DNA of 64,000 nt from Rhodanobacter denitrificans. GTDB lineage: Bacteria; Pseudomonadota; Gammaproteobacteria; Xanthomonadales; Rhodanobacteraceae. The translations under genes were made by a program, and so were the position numbers. A model generated the notes under the pieces. The model was not told where the DNA came from and searched no databases. It saw only the letters and a program-made list of their open reading frames with translations. Location: positions 1,488,001-1,552,000 of the forward strand of contig NC_020541.1 in the NCBI RefSeq assembly GCF_000230695.2, read 5' to 3'. Below, in pieces: positions 16,374 to 27,131 of the stretch; within the stretch, counting starts at the first letter, position 1; each line of letters begins with the position of its first letter.

Positions 16374-17858
16374 TCAGTCCGCTTCGACGCCGCGAGCCAG
16401 GTTGCTGTTGCGGTAGCCGTACAGGAAGTACACCACCAGGCCGATCGCACCCCAGACGAAGAAGGTGATCTTGGCTTCCTTCGACAGGTTGAGGAACAGC
16501 AGCAGGCAGCCGAACACCGCCAGCGGGCAGATCAGCCACGGCAGCGGAGTGCGGAACGGGCGCGGGCGCTCGGGCTGGGTACGGCGCAGGATCAGCACGC
16601 CCAGCGCCACCATGATGAACGCGAACAGCGTGCCCGAATTGGTGATGTCGGCGAGGATGCCCACCGGGAACAGCGCACCGAACAGCGAGACGAAGCTGCC
16701 GGTGATCAGGGTGATGACGTGCGGCGTGTGGAAGCGCGGATGGATCTTGGCCAGCTTGCTGGGCAGCAGACCGTCGCGCGACATGGTGAAGAAGATGCGG
16801 GTCTGGCCGTAGGTCATGGTCAGGATCACCGACGGCAGCGCGATGCTGGCGGCGAAGGCGATGAAGGCGGCGATGTTGTTGTGGCCGAGCAGGCGTATCA
16901 CGTGGGCCAGCGCCTCCTTGCTGCACACCAGTGCGTCCGAGCCCTGGCACGCTGCCGCGAAGGCTGGCGTGCCCGGCTCCAGCGCCACGCCATCCGGGCC
17001 CAGCATGGGCTGCGCGCCCACCGAACCCACCGCGGCGTAGCTCACCAGCAGGTAGTAGATGGTGCACACGCCCAGCGAGGCGATCAGCGCGATCGGGATG
17101 TTGCGGTTCGGGTTCTTGGTTTCCTCGGCCGCGGTGGAGATGGCGTCGAAGCCGATGTAGGCGAACACGATGGAGGCCGCCGCGCCCAGCACGCCGATGC
17201 CGCCCGTCGGGCTACCCCAGCCGTTGGGCACGAACGGCGTGAAGTTCGGATCCTTCACCGCCGGCAACGCGACGATGATGAAGGCGGTGAGAGCGATGAT
17301 CTTGATCATCACCAGCACGGTGTTGACCTTGGCCGATTTCGAGGTGCCGATCACCAGCAGGAAGGTGACCGCCAGGCCGATCAGGCAGGCCAACAGGTTG
17401 AAGCTGCCGCCGTCCATCGGGCCTACCTGCAGGAAGTGCGGCAAGCCGAAGCCGGCGTGCGCAAGCAGGCCGTTGACGTAGCCGGCCCAGCCCACGCACA
17501 CCGTGCTGGCGGCGATGGTGTACTCCAGCACCAGCGCCCAGCCCACCACCCAGGCGGTGGTCTCGCCGAGCACACCGTAGGTGTAGGTATAGGCCGAGCC
17601 GGCCACCGGCACCATCGAGGCGAGTTCGGCGTAGGCCAGCGCAGCGAACGCGCACACCACCGCGGCGATCACGAACGCGATCATCATGCCGGGGCCGGCC
17701 TTCTGGCCCGCCTCGGCGGTGAGCACGAAGATGCCGGTGCCGATGATCGCGCCGATGCCGAGCATGGTGAGCTGGAAGGCACCAAGTTGGCGGGTGAGGG
17801 CTTTCTTCTCCGCCGTGGCGATGATCTGGTCGATCGGTTTGATGCGCTTGAACAGCAT
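16374..17858 (-). CDS. APC-superfamily amino-acid permease, paralogue of its neighbour
   Basis: A 494-residue membrane transporter. Key features are MLGIGAIIGTGIFVLTAEAG in helix 1, YAELASMVPVAGSAYTYTYG in helices 2-3, and FAYIGFDAISTAAEETKNP in the helix 6-7 region. A loop near residues 300-340 (GAQPMLGPDGVALEPGTPAF) has two Cys (ACQGSDALVC). The Met at 17858 starts MLFKRIKPIDQ; the open frame continues upstream but is Arg-rich and non-membrane, so it is rejected. Upstream gene of the tandem permease pair, divergent from the Nudix gene. Substrate unknown. Confidence 0.9.
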   Translation of the reverse strand: MLFKRIKPIDQIIATAEKKALTRQLGAFQLTMLGIGAIIGTGIFVLTAEAGQKAGPGMMIAFVIAAVVCAFAALAYAELASMVPVAGSAYTYTYGVLGETTAWVVGWALVLEYTIAASTVCVGWAGYVNGLLAHAGFGLPHFLQVGPMDGGSFNLLACLIGLAVTFLLVIGTSKSAKVNTVLVMIKIIALTAFIIVALPAVKDPNFTPFVPNGWGSPTGGIGVLGAAASIVFAYIGFDAISTAAEETKNPNRNIPIALIASLGVCTIYYLLVSYAAVGSVGAQPMLGPDGVALEPGTPAFAAACQGSDALVCSKEALAHVIRLLGHNNIAAFIAFAASIALPSVILTMTYGQTRIFFTMSRDGLLPSKLAKIHPRFHTPHVITLITGSFVSLFGALFPVGILADITNSGTLFAFIMVALGVLILRRTQPERPRPFRTPLPWLICPLAVFGCLLLFLNLSKEAKITFFVWGAIGLVVYFLYGYRNSNLARGVEAD

Positions 17859-18024
17859 GCAGTGGCTCCCCGGGGCAAAACAGCAGCGTCGCGCTCGAAC
17901 GGAAACGCGACGAAGAGGGACGCGACGAGCCGACGGACGGCCAACCTTAGCGGAGCGGTGGAAGGGGTACAAGACGCGATGCAGCTAGAATGGCTGCTGT
18001 TTTCCCCGTCACCTGCCACAAGTC

Positions 18025-18576
18025 ATGCCATCGCATTTTCCGCAGCTGGGCGCTGCACTGCACGACTATCGCGCACGCCATCCAGGGGACGGCGAGCTGG
18101 TTGCCGCCTTCAGCGCTTTCCTCGCGTCGCATGCTGCGGTGTTCGAGCGCGGCCATCTGCTGGGCCACTTCACCGGCTCGGCTTGGCTGGTCAGCGCGGA
18201 TGGCGAACGCGTGCTGCTGATGCACCACCGCAAACTGGACCGCTGGCTGCAGCCGGGCGGCCACGCCGACGGCGACGTCGAGCTGGCGCGGGTCGCGTTG
18301 CGCGAGGCGCAGGAGGAAACCGGCGTGGCCGGCCTGCGTGTCGAAGGCGGCATCTTCGACCTCGACCGGCACCGCATCCCGGCACGAGGCGACGAACCGG
18401 AGCACTGGCATTACGACGTGCGCTACGTGCTGCGCGCTGGCGCGGACGAGTGCTTCACGATCAACCAGGAATCCCGCGCGCTGGCGTGGCGACCGGTTGT
18501 CGAGGTGGCGAAGGATGAAAGCCTGGACGTTTCACTGCGGCGCATGGCGCGCAAGTGGCTCACCCGTCACCCGTAG
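18025..18576 (+). CDS. Nudix hydrolase
   Basis: A 183-residue protein with a complete Nudix box, about residues 76-98: GGHADGDVELARVALREAQ followed by EETGV. This fits the GX5EX7REUXEEXGU pattern that binds the metal and hydrolyses a nucleoside diphosphate derivative. The N-terminal 40 residues (ALHDYRARHPGDGELVAAF) form an extra helical region seen in one common subgroup. Substrate is unknown. The TAG stop is inside a palindromic REP-like element that also carries the stop of the convergent gene. Confidence 0.88.
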   Translation: MPSHFPQLGAALHDYRARHPGDGELVAAFSAFLASHAAVFERGHLLGHFTGSAWLVSADGERVLLMHHRKLDRWLQPGGHADGDVELARVALREAQEETGVAGLRVEGGIFDLDRHRIPARGDEPEHWHYDVRYVLRAGADECFTINQESRALAWRPVVEVAKDESLDVSLRRMARKWLTRHP

Positions 18577-18598
18577 GAGGTTGCCCGCGGGCGCCTAC
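18573..18598. repeat. GTAG...CTAC palindrome carrying the stop codons of two convergent genes
   Basis: GTAGG (18573-18577) and CCTAC (18594-18598) flank an inner self-complementary GCCCGCGGGC. The TAG at 18574-18576 ends the Nudix gene, and the CTA at 18595-18597 is the TAG ending the dioxygenase gene on the other strand. It may also serve as a bidirectional transcript end. Confidence 0.7.
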
Positions 18599-19137
18599 GC
18601 GTACTTTGCGGGGGCGGGGTTGAGATGGCCGCAGGCAGCGCAGGTGCGCGCTTCGCGCGAACGGTAGTAGCGCTCGAATACCGGCGGGAAATCGTGCTCG
18701 ATGCTGTCCAGCACGAAGTGTTCCTCGTACAGCTTGTGGTTGCAGCGCTCGCAGAACCACATCAGACCGTCCTTTTCGCCGGCGATGCGGCGGCGCTCGA
18801 TCACCAGCCCGATGGAGCCGGCGGCGCGGTTGGGCGAATGCGGCACGCGCGGCGGCAGGTAGAAGATCTCGCCGGCGCGCAGCGGTATGTCGCGGGCCAC
18901 GCCGTCGTCCTGCACTTTCAGGGTGATCTCGCCTTCGAGCTGGTAGAAGAACTCGGGGCCTTCGTCGTAGTGGTAGTCGGTGCGTGCGTTCGGGCCGCCG
19001 ACGATCATGATGATGAAGTCGCCGTCGACGATGCACTTGTTGCCCACCGGTGGCTGCAGCAGGTGGCGATGCTCATCGATCCAGCGCTGCAGGTTGATGG
19101 GCGGAGTCAGGGCCATGGGTTTGTTCGCATGTGACAT
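18595..19137 (-). CDS. nbaC: 3-hydroxyanthranilate 3,4-dioxygenase
   Basis: A cupin-fold, Fe(II)-dependent enzyme that opens 3-hydroxyanthranilate to the precursor of quinolinate in the kynurenine route to NAD or tryptophan degradation. It has 180 residues. Metal ligands lie in [16 protein letters not shown] (His and Glu, near residue 55) and in [10 protein letters not shown]. The bacterial form also has a C-terminal rubredoxin-like iron site with two CxxC pairs, [13 protein letters not shown] and [11 protein letters not shown], both intact. It starts 27 nt after parE on the same strand. An internal Met at 19116 is an alternative start. Confidence 0.93.
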   Translation of the reverse strand: MSHANKPMALTPPINLQRWIDEHRHLLQPPVGNKCIVDGDFIIMIVGGPNARTDYHYDEGPEFFYQLEGEITLKVQDDGVARDIPLRAGEIFYLPPRVPHSPNRAAGSIGLVIERRRIAGEKDGLMWFCERCNHKLYEEHFVLDSIEHDFPPVFERYYRSREARTCAACGHLNPAPAKYA

Positions 19138-19164
19138 GTCCGCATCTTAGCGCCACCGCGCGGG

Positions 19165-21054
19165 TCAGACCTCCAGCGTGGCCAGATCGCCCTTTTCCTC
19201 CAGCCAGGACTTGCGGTCGCCGGCGCGTTTCTTCGCCAGCAGCAGGTCCATGATGCGCGCGGTGCCGTCGCCGTCGGCGACGGTGAGCTGCACCAGCCGG
19301 CGGGTGTCGGGATGGATGGTGGATTCGCGCAGCTGCGGCGGGTTCATCTCGCCCAGGCCCTTGAAGCGGGTGGTGCTGACCGCGCCCTTCATCTTCTCGC
19401 GCTCGATCCGCTGCAGCATCGCTTCCTTCTCGGCCTCGTCCAGGCAGTAGAACACCTGCTTGCCCACGTCGACGCGGAACAGCGGCGGCATCGCCACGAA
19501 CACGTGGCCTTCGCTGACCAGCGTCGGGAAGTGCCTGAGGAACAGCGCGGACAGCAGGGTGGCGATGTGCAGGCCGTCGGAGTCGGCATCGGCCAGGATG
19601 ATCACCTTGCCGTAGCGCAGGCCGGAGAGGTCGTCCTTGCCGGGGTCGCAGCCGATCGCCACGGCCAGGTTGTGCACTTCCTCCGAGGCCAGCACGGAGG
19701 TGGATTCGACCTCCCACGTGTTGAGGATCTTGCCCCGCAGCGGCAGGATCGCCTGGAACTCCTTGTCGCGCGCCTGCTTGGCGCTGCCGCCGGCGGAGTC
19801 GCCCTCGACCAGGAACAGCTCGGTGCGGGTGAGGTCGGTGGCGGTGCAGTCGGCCAGCTTGCCAGGCAGCTGCGGGCCCTGGGTGATCTTCTTGCGCACG
19901 ATCTGCTTGGCCGCCTTCAGCCGCGCGCTGGCGCGCTCGATCGCCAGCTGCGCGATCCGCTCGCCCATCTCCACGTGCTGGTTCAGCCACAGGCTGAAGG
20001 CGTCGTGGATGACGTTCTCGACCATGCCGGCGGCGTGGCGCGAGGACAATCGCTCCTTGGTCTGGCCAGCGAACTGCGGATCCTGCAGCCGGGTCGACAG
20101 CACGAACGACAGCCGCTCCCACACGTCTTCCGGTGCCAGCTTGACGCCACGCGGCAGCAGGTTGCGGATGTCGCAGAACTCGCGGATCGCGGTGGTCAGG
20201 CCGGTGCGCAGGCCGTTGACGTGGGTGCCGCCCTGCGCAGTGGGGATCAGGTTGACGTAGCTTTCCTGCACCAGTTCGCCTTCCGGCAGCCAGGCCAGCG
20301 CCACCTCCATGCCCTCGATGTCGCGCGCCATCTGGTGTACGAACAGCTCGTTCGGCAGCGCTTCGATGCCGTCCAGTTCGCCGCGCAGGTAGTCGCGCAG
20401 GCCGTCCTCGTAATGCCACTCGACGACTTCGCCCGAGGCCACGTCGGTGAGCTTCACGTTGAGGCCGGCGCACAACACCGCCTTGGCGCGCAGCAGGTGC
20501 TTGAGCTTGCCCAGCGAGATCTTCGGCGAGTCGAAATACTTCGCCTCCGGCCAGAACCGGAGCGTGGTGCCGCTGCGCTTCTTCGGCACTGTACCGATCA
20601 CTTCCAGCGGGCTGATCTTGTCGCCGTGGGCGAATACCATCCGGTATTCGGAGCCGTCGCGGCGGATCGTCACCTCGACCCGGTCGGACAGCGCGTTGAC
20701 CACCGACACGCCGACGCCGTGCAAACCGCCGGAGAAGTTGTAGTTCTTGCCGCTGAACTTGCCGCCGGCATGCAGCCGGGTCATGATCAGCTCGACGCCC
20801 GACACGCCTTCCTCGGGATGGATGTCCACCGGCATGCCACGGCCGTCGTCGCTCACCTCCACCGAGCCGTCGTCGTGCAGCACCACCTCGATGGTATTCG
20901 CGTGGCCGGCCAGCGCCTCGTCCACCGAGTTGTCCACCACCTCCTGCACCAGATGGTTCGGGCGGGTGGTGTCGGTATACATGCCGGGGCGGCGCTTGAC
21001 CGGATCCAGGCCGGAGAGGACTTCGATGTCGGCGGCGTTGTAGCGACTGCTCAT
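19165..21054 (-). CDS. parE: DNA topoisomerase IV subunit B
   Basis: The ATPase subunit of topoisomerase IV, which decatenates chromosomes with ParC. It has 629 residues. The GHKL ATPase shows VQEVVDNSVDEALAGH, DDGRGMPVDIHPEEG and GGLHGVGVSVVNALS. The TOPRIM domain shows LFLVEGDSAGGSAKQARD near residue 415 and DADSDGLHIATLL. The C-terminus (RIMDLLLAKKRAGDRKSWLE) is short as in ParE rather than GyrB. The Met at 21054 (MSSRYNAADIEVLSGLDPV) is the family start; the frame continues upstream without support. Confidence 0.96.
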   Translation of the reverse strand: MSSRYNAADIEVLSGLDPVKRRPGMYTDTTRPNHLVQEVVDNSVDEALAGHANTIEVVLHDDGSVEVSDDGRGMPVDIHPEEGVSGVELIMTRLHAGGKFSGKNYNFSGGLHGVGVSVVNALSDRVEVTIRRDGSEYRMVFAHGDKISPLEVIGTVPKKRSGTTLRFWPEAKYFDSPKISLGKLKHLLRAKAVLCAGLNVKLTDVASGEVVEWHYEDGLRDYLRGELDGIEALPNELFVHQMARDIEGMEVALAWLPEGELVQESYVNLIPTAQGGTHVNGLRTGLTTAIREFCDIRNLLPRGVKLAPEDVWERLSFVLSTRLQDPQFAGQTKERLSSRHAAGMVENVIHDAFSLWLNQHVEMGERIAQLAIERASARLKAAKQIVRKKITQGPQLPGKLADCTATDLTRTELFLVEGDSAGGSAKQARDKEFQAILPLRGKILNTWEVESTSVLASEEVHNLAVAIGCDPGKDDLSGLRYGKVIILADADSDGLHIATLLSALFLRHFPTLVSEGHVFVAMPPLFRVDVGKQVFYCLDEAEKEAMLQRIEREKMKGAVSTTRFKGLGEMNPPQLRESTIHPDTRRLVQLTVADGDGTARIMDLLLAKKRAGDRKSWLEEKGDLATLEV

Positions 21055-21349
21055 GCGGGTGTTTCGACGGGAAAAGACGACAAAGCATGGGGTGGGCGGG
21101 CAGGCAGGGTCAAGCTGGCGGACGAATGCACCATGCCGCCGGTGTTTGCGGGCGAGAAACCGGATTCGATGTTTGAACCGACCTTGGACGATGCCAACGG
21201 CCGGCCCGAGTCGCGACGTGGCGCAATTTATTGCGGTCAGGCTGCCGGCTTGTCGCTGCGCGGAGCAGGGGATTAGAGTTGCACGCCAGTTCGCCGTGCC
21301 GCTTCGGGCATGGTGTGATCTGGTCATCAGATCGAATCAGGGGGACAGC
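21055..21349. other. Divergent parE / lipoprotein intergenic region
   Basis: About 295 bp separates the divergent starts. The longer frames on both strands that cross it are extensions of the flanking genes without family similarity. No clear operator or hairpin was found. Confidence 0.4.
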
Positions 21350-22450
21350 ATGAGTCGAGGAGGCAAGTTGACCGTTGCCATGGCAGTGGTGCTGGGGCTG
21401 GGTGGCTGTGCGCAGCAGGCGCAGGTGATACGGCCGAGTTCGGCGCAATTGCAGGCGCTGGAGCCGCTGCCGGTGGTTGACGTCATTGATCAGGACAGTT
21501 TGGCTGCGCAGGATACTTTTACGGCCGCCAACATCAACGTGGTGCCGGGGCCTGGCGTGCCGATCCTTGCAGCAGCAGCCGGTGGCGCACTCGGCATGGC
21601 GATCGTGAATGCCGCAGTCAAGGCGGAAGCAGAGCGTTTCGCCGAGGCGCACGTACAACCGTTGCGCGCGGCGCTGCAGGGGTTTGATGCGAGGTCGGTG
21701 CTGAGCGGCTCGTTGCAGCAGGCGTTGGCCCTGCAACCCGCGCATTTCGGCAACTACACGATGACGTCAACCAAACCGACCTCCGCGGCCCGTCGTTTGC
21801 TGGTGCAAACCGCGTATTCGATGACGCCGGATTTTTCAGCACTGCAAGTGATCGCGACTGTTTCGATTCAGGACGTCGGCGCGACCCCGGATAAACCAGT
21901 TTATCGGAACGTGCTGGTTTATCAGTCGGAGCGCCAGGTGGCGCCGCAGAAAACCGCGGAAGACAGCAAGCGTATGGTGGCGCAGGAGAACCAGCGTTAT
22001 TCCGCATTGCACGTCGATGACGACATCGCGAAGGCAAACGCCGAGCCGAATCGGCGCGACTCGGAAGCGGCCCGCTTGCGCACGAAGATCAACCAAGAGC
22101 AGGTTGAGCATCGCCAGCGGTTGGCTCAGGCGGCCCTGCCAGGATGGGATGCGGATGCCCGCGCCCAGTATCTGGCAAATGCGTGGGCAGCCAACCAGGG
22201 CGACGCGCTGAAGACCGCGATGCGGGCCAGCGGTGCCGAGATTGCACATATGCTGCAGCTTGATCTGGCCGGCCAGGTCGCGACTGATCGGATCGAACAG
22301 CCGCGCAAGGTGTTCAGCAGTGACACGAGGGAGATCGACTATGTCAACGGTGGCCGCATGGTATCGATGGCGGCGGGCGACGGTGATGCCTCGCTGAGAA
22401 AACCTTCGCCGATGGTGAGGGTGCCGGTCAATGCCGCAGGTCGCCGTTGA
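21350..22450 (+). CDS. Hypothetical lipoprotein
   Basis: A 366-residue protein not recognised as a known family. The N-terminus is a lipoprotein signal with lipobox LGLGGC (Cys at residue 20) and Gln residues after it, which predicts the outer membrane. A Gly/Ala-rich hydrophobic segment, about residues 64-88 (VPILAAAAGGALGMAIVNAA), may be a second membrane-interacting stretch. A charged, probably helical region spans about residues 200-260 (KTAEDSKRMVAQENQRYSAL and following). The ATG at 21350 follows CAGGGGGACAGC. It stands alone, divergent from parE. Confidence 0.7.
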   Translation: MSRGGKLTVAMAVVLGLGGCAQQAQVIRPSSAQLQALEPLPVVDVIDQDSLAAQDTFTAANINVVPGPGVPILAAAAGGALGMAIVNAAVKAEAERFAEAHVQPLRAALQGFDARSVLSGSLQQALALQPAHFGNYTMTSTKPTSAARRLLVQTAYSMTPDFSALQVIATVSIQDVGATPDKPVYRNVLVYQSERQVAPQKTAEDSKRMVAQENQRYSALHVDDDIAKANAEPNRRDSEAARLRTKINQEQVEHRQRLAQAALPGWDADARAQYLANAWAANQGDALKTAMRASGAEIAHMLQLDLAGQVATDRIEQPRKVFSSDTREIDYVNGGRMVSMAAGDGDASLRKPSPMVRVPVNAAGRR

Positions 22451-22762
22451 ACGATGCTGTAGGCTGCCTCTTCTTGCGGGAAGATCCTGGTCGCGGAGCT
22501 GGTTGAAGAAAGCCACATCGGTGATTTTTTCTTCGATCGCAAGCACGCTGCACGTCCGGACTCGCTCACGCGCGTCCGGCACCGGCCTGCCTGATCCGTG
22601 TCTGGCCTTTCAGGGGTGTTCTGGTCAAGTCTTTGCTCGTCATTCCCCTTGCAGGGCGCGGGTTTCGACGAGGCCGTGAAGTAGCTGGAGTCCAAGGATC
22701 CCCAGCCGGTGGCGCGAGACCGGCGTGCTCATGTTCGTGCCCGGCTATTACGACTGGGTGGT
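22451..22762. other. Intergenic stretch without a recognised gene
   Basis: About 310 bp lies between the lipoprotein gene and the ABC exporter gene, which are convergent. Small open frames exist on both strands but show no family-like sequence. A T-rich tract (GATTTTTTCTTCG near 22522) is present without a clear preceding stem. Confidence 0.4.
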
Positions 22763-22781
22763 GGCCGCGATAGTCGCGGCC
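22763..22781 (-). terminator. Hairpin directly after the ABC exporter gene
   Basis: GGCCGCGA (22763-22770) and TCGCGGCC (22774-22781) form a perfect 8-bp stem with a three-base loop immediately downstream of the stop codon of the minus-strand ABC gene. No T run follows, so it may mark a 3' end through stability or Rho rather than act as an intrinsic terminator. Confidence 0.4.
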
Positions 22782-24629
<1,848 letters not shown>

Positions 24630-24711
24630 GTGGAGAGATCGTCAGGCCAACGGCGCAGCATGCGCGGAAGTCCCGAGATGGGGGTCGCGCCGCTCCATGC
24701 AAGGCAGAACG

Positions 24712-24809
24712 CGCAGGAGCGCACCCTGTCCGCGGGGGACCTCCTCCGGTCGTGCGCGATGCTCTCCGTGACGTGACGAAAAGGCCTCGCGCGCAGGGCA
24801 CGCTCCTAC
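24712..24809. repeat. REP pair (BIME-like) between msrA and the ABC exporter gene
   Basis: Two head-to-head REP units. The left one reads GCAGGAGCGCACCCTG from 24713, and the right one, read on the minus strand, begins CCGTAGGAGCGTGCCCTG at 24809. The linker GTGCGCGATGCTCTCCGTGA resembles those in the copies at 5103-5177 and 55235-55300. The CTA at 24806-24808 inside the right head is the TAG stop codon of msrA. Confidence 0.8.
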
Positions 24810-25486
24810 GGAGAGGCCTGGTAAAGCTCGGGGAACAGCTGTCTGAGATGCGCCACCTTCGGCGCGTCGTTGTAGACGATGTAGGGGTTGTACGGGTGCC
24901 GTTGGAAGTAGTGCTGGTGGTACGCCTCGGCCGGATAGAACGCCTGCAGCGGCACCAGCTGGGTCACGATTGGTGCGGGGAAGGCTTTCGCCGCGGTCAG
25001 CTGCGCGATATAGGCGCCGGCGATGCGTTGCTGTACGTCGTTGCCGTAGAAGATCACCGAGCGGTACTGGCTGCCGACGTCCGGGCCCTGCCGGTTCCGT
25101 TCGGTGGGGTCGAGCGCGACCGAGAAGAACACCTGCAGCAGCGTGCCGTAGCTGACCTCGGCTGGGTCGAAATGCACCTGCACCGATTCGGCGTGGCCGG
25201 TATCGCCCTCGCTGACCTCGTCGTAATGCGCCGTGTCGGCGTCGCCACCGGAGTAGCCGGCTACCACCCGGTGCACGCCCTTGACGTGCTCGAACACCGC
25301 CTCGACGCCCCAGAAGCAGCCGCCGGCCAGCACCGCGACCTGCTCACCGTGAACGGCGGTTTTCGGCGCGTCGACGGTCGGCGCCGGGAGCGTGCCGCTG
25401 GCGGCGGACACAGGTTGGCACGCGCTTGCGCCCAACATCAGCAGGGCGGCCAGCGATATCGCCTGGAGTGTGCTGCGACGGATCAT
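24806..25486 (-). CDS. msrA: Peptide methionine sulfoxide reductase A, exported form
   Basis: Reduces the S-epimer of methionine sulfoxide in proteins. It has 226 residues. The catalytic Cys is in AGGCFWGVEAVFEHVKGV near residue 56, followed by GYSGGDADTAHYDEVSEGDT and YHQHYFQRHP. The N-terminus (IRRSTLQAISLAALLMLGAS, then AC) is a signal peptide, probably of the lipoprotein type, so the enzyme likely repairs periplasmic or envelope proteins. The Met at 25486 is chosen because it starts the signal peptide; an extension to 25543 would mask it. Its stop codon comes from the REP element. Confidence 0.92.
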   Translation of the reverse strand: MIRRSTLQAISLAALLMLGASACQPVSAASGTLPAPTVDAPKTAVHGEQVAVLAGGCFWGVEAVFEHVKGVHRVVAGYSGGDADTAHYDEVSEGDTGHAESVQVHFDPAEVSYGTLLQVFFSVALDPTERNRQGPDVGSQYRSVIFYGNDVQQRIAGAYIAQLTAAKAFPAPIVTQLVPLQAFYPAEAYHQHYFQRHPYNPYIVYNDAPKVAHLRQLFPELYQASP

Positions 25487-25616
25487 GCGGCGCCTCGCCA
25501 GAAGGGCCGTCAGGTGGCCCGATACCTGTTCTTCGCCGGCCATATGCCATCGGTTACCTGTGCGGCGCCGGCCGGCCCGGTACCATCATTGTCTGTCGCC
25601 TTCGTGGAGTTGAGGG

Positions 25617-26432
25617 ATGCAAGGTTCCATTGATCTGGATGCCTATTTGTGGCGTGTCGACTGGCACGGCCGCGTGGCCGCCGACCTGGCCAGCTTGCGC
25701 GGCTTGGCCGTGGCGCACGTGGCCACGATTCCGTTCGAGAACCTCACCCCGCTGCTTGGCCTGCCGGTCGAGCTGGAGACGCCGGCGCTGGAGCGCAAGC
25801 TGGTGCACGAGGGCCGCGGCGGCTACTGCTTCGAGCAGAACCTGTTGTTCGCCGCGGTGCTGCGCACGATCGGTTTCGAGGTGTCGGGGCTGATCGCGCG
25901 GGTGCTGTGGCAGCACCCGGAGGATGCGGTCACCGCGCAGACCCACATGTTGCTGCGCGTCGAGCTGGGTGGTGAAAGCTGGCTGGCAGACGTCGGTTTC
26001 GGCAACCAGGTGCTGACTGGCGCGCTGCGGCTGCAGGCCGACGTGGAACAGCCGACCGGGCACGAGCCGTTCCGGTTGGTCGAACGCGACGGCGGATGGC
26101 GCATGCAGTCATGCGTGCGCGGGCAGTGGTTCACGCTCTACCGCTTCGATCTGCGCCGTTGCGAGATGGTCGACTACGTGGTGGCCAACCACTACGTCTC
26201 CACGCATGCGGCCTCGCGCTTCCCGCACAACCTCATCGCAGCGCGCACCACCGCCGACCGGCGCCTGAGCCTGCTCAACCGCGAGTTCACCGTGCGTCGG
26301 CTGGGCCAGGAGCCCGAGCGGCACCGACTGGACGGCGTCGCCGAGATTCGCCACGTGCTGGAACACGAATTCCTGCTGCGCCTGCCCGCGCATGCCGACC
26401 TCGACCGGCGGCTGGACAGCCTGCCGGGCTAG
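25617..26432 (+). CDS. nat: Arylamine N-acetyltransferase
   Basis: Transfers acetyl from acetyl-CoA to arylamines and arylhydrazines. It has 271 residues. The Cys-His-Asp triad is visible: Cys in EGRGGYCFEQNLLFAAVL near residue 68, His in TAQTHMLLRVEL near 107 and Asp in SWLADVGFGNQVL near 122. IPFENLTPLLG near residue 39 is a further family motif. Cytoplasmic. The ATG at 25617 follows GTGGAGTTGAGGG. Its TAG stop shares the tetranucleotide CTAG with the TAG of the convergent S4 gene. Confidence 0.95.
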   Translation: MQGSIDLDAYLWRVDWHGRVAADLASLRGLAVAHVATIPFENLTPLLGLPVELETPALERKLVHEGRGGYCFEQNLLFAAVLRTIGFEVSGLIARVLWQHPEDAVTAQTHMLLRVELGGESWLADVGFGNQVLTGALRLQADVEQPTGHEPFRLVERDGGWRMQSCVRGQWFTLYRFDLRRCEMVDYVVANHYVSTHAASRFPHNLIAARTTADRRLSLLNREFTVRRLGQEPERHRLDGVAEIRHVLEHEFLLRLPAHADLDRRLDSLPG

Positions 26433-26656
26433 GCCCTGGGGTCGGCCAGCACGTGGATTTCCACGTCGTCGAGGCCGACCACCTGGCCCGCGTGGATTTT
26501 GCAGGTCTTGCGCAGTTCCATGGCGCCGTCGACGCGCACTGCGCCACTGGCCACGATCGCCTTGCCGGCGCCGCCGCTGTCGCACAGGCCGACCAGCTTC
26601 AACAGCATGTTGAGCTCGACGTAGTCGCCTTCCAGTTCAAAGTCGATGGTTTGCAT
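26429..26656 (-). CDS. Small S4-type RNA-binding protein (YbcJ family)
   Basis: A 75-residue protein made of a single S4-like RNA-binding domain of the YbcJ/YaaA type: LEGDYVELNMLLKLVGLCD, then GGAGKAIVASGAVRVDG and KTCKIHAGQVVGLDD. Family members are thought to bind RNA, with an undefined cellular role. The Met at 26656 is the family start. It ends convergently with nat, overlapping by 4 bp, and lies 31 nt downstream of the barstar gene, so it may be cotranscribed with the barnase/barstar pair. Confidence 0.88.
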   Translation of the reverse strand: MQTIDFELEGDYVELNMLLKLVGLCDSGGAGKAIVASGAVRVDGAMELRKTCKIHAGQVVGLDDVEIHVLADPRA

Positions 26657-26679
26657 GGTTTTCCAGGGTGAGGGGAGCG

Positions 26680-26697
26680 GCCCGCTTTCAGGCGGGC
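26680..26697. repeat. Small hairpin at the barstar stop
   Basis: GCCCGC (26680-26685) and GCGGGC (26692-26697) form a 6-bp stem around TTTCAG. The barstar stop codon (26688-26690) is in the loop. It could influence readthrough to the S4 gene. Confidence 0.35.
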
Positions 26698-27131
26698 GGA
26701 GGATGGTCGTCGAACGCGCTGTCGGGCAGCGCCAGGAACGCGAACCACGGCATGTCGTGATCGCTGCCGAAGGTGGCTGCATCATCGAGGATGCCGAGCA
26801 GGATGTCGTAATCGGCTGCGGCGGACTGGCGCAGTTCGTCAGTGTGCTCGAACAGCAGCACGTAGCCCCAGGCCGGCATCCAGCCGAGATCGCGCAGGCA
26901 GTCGGCGAGGGCGTCCCAGTTGTGGCCGAACGTGGCCGGCAGCTGCAGCGACACGGCGAGCCGGCGCAGCAGTTCGCCCTTGTCGCGGCAGCCGGCGAGG
27001 TCGGTGCGGCAGACGCACAGCTCGTCGCGGGCGGCGGCGCGCGCGAGCCGGTCGAGATCGTTGACGCTGACGAAGTACACCCCGCTCTGGGTGGGCTTGG
27101 TCAGGTCCAGCTCGAAACCGTGCGGACTCAT
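26688..27131 (-). CDS. Barstar-family ribonuclease inhibitor
   Basis: A 147-residue cytoplasmic protein of the barstar family. The core spans about residues 45-115: KGELLRRLAVSLQLPATFG, then HNWDALADCLRDLGWMPAWG and VLLFEHTD. The HNWDALADCLRDL helix carries the conserved Asp residues that block the RNase active site in barstar. The start overlaps the stop of the upstream secreted barnase-type RNase (ATGA), so inhibitor and enzyme are coupled. The longer N- and C-terminal extensions than in barstar itself (about 90 residues) are usual for proteobacterial homologues. Confidence 0.9.
   Translation of the reverse strand: MSPHGFELDLTKPTQSGVYFVSVNDLDRLARAAARDELCVCRTDLAGCRDKGELLRRLAVSLQLPATFGHNWDALADCLRDLGWMPAWGYVLLFEHTDELRQSAAADYDILLGILDDAATFGSDHDMPWFAFLALPDSAFDDHPPPA

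Noticed and set aside
19312..21276. Long plus-strand frame antisense to parE
   Set aside because: Shadow of parE; no family similarity and no ribosome binding site.
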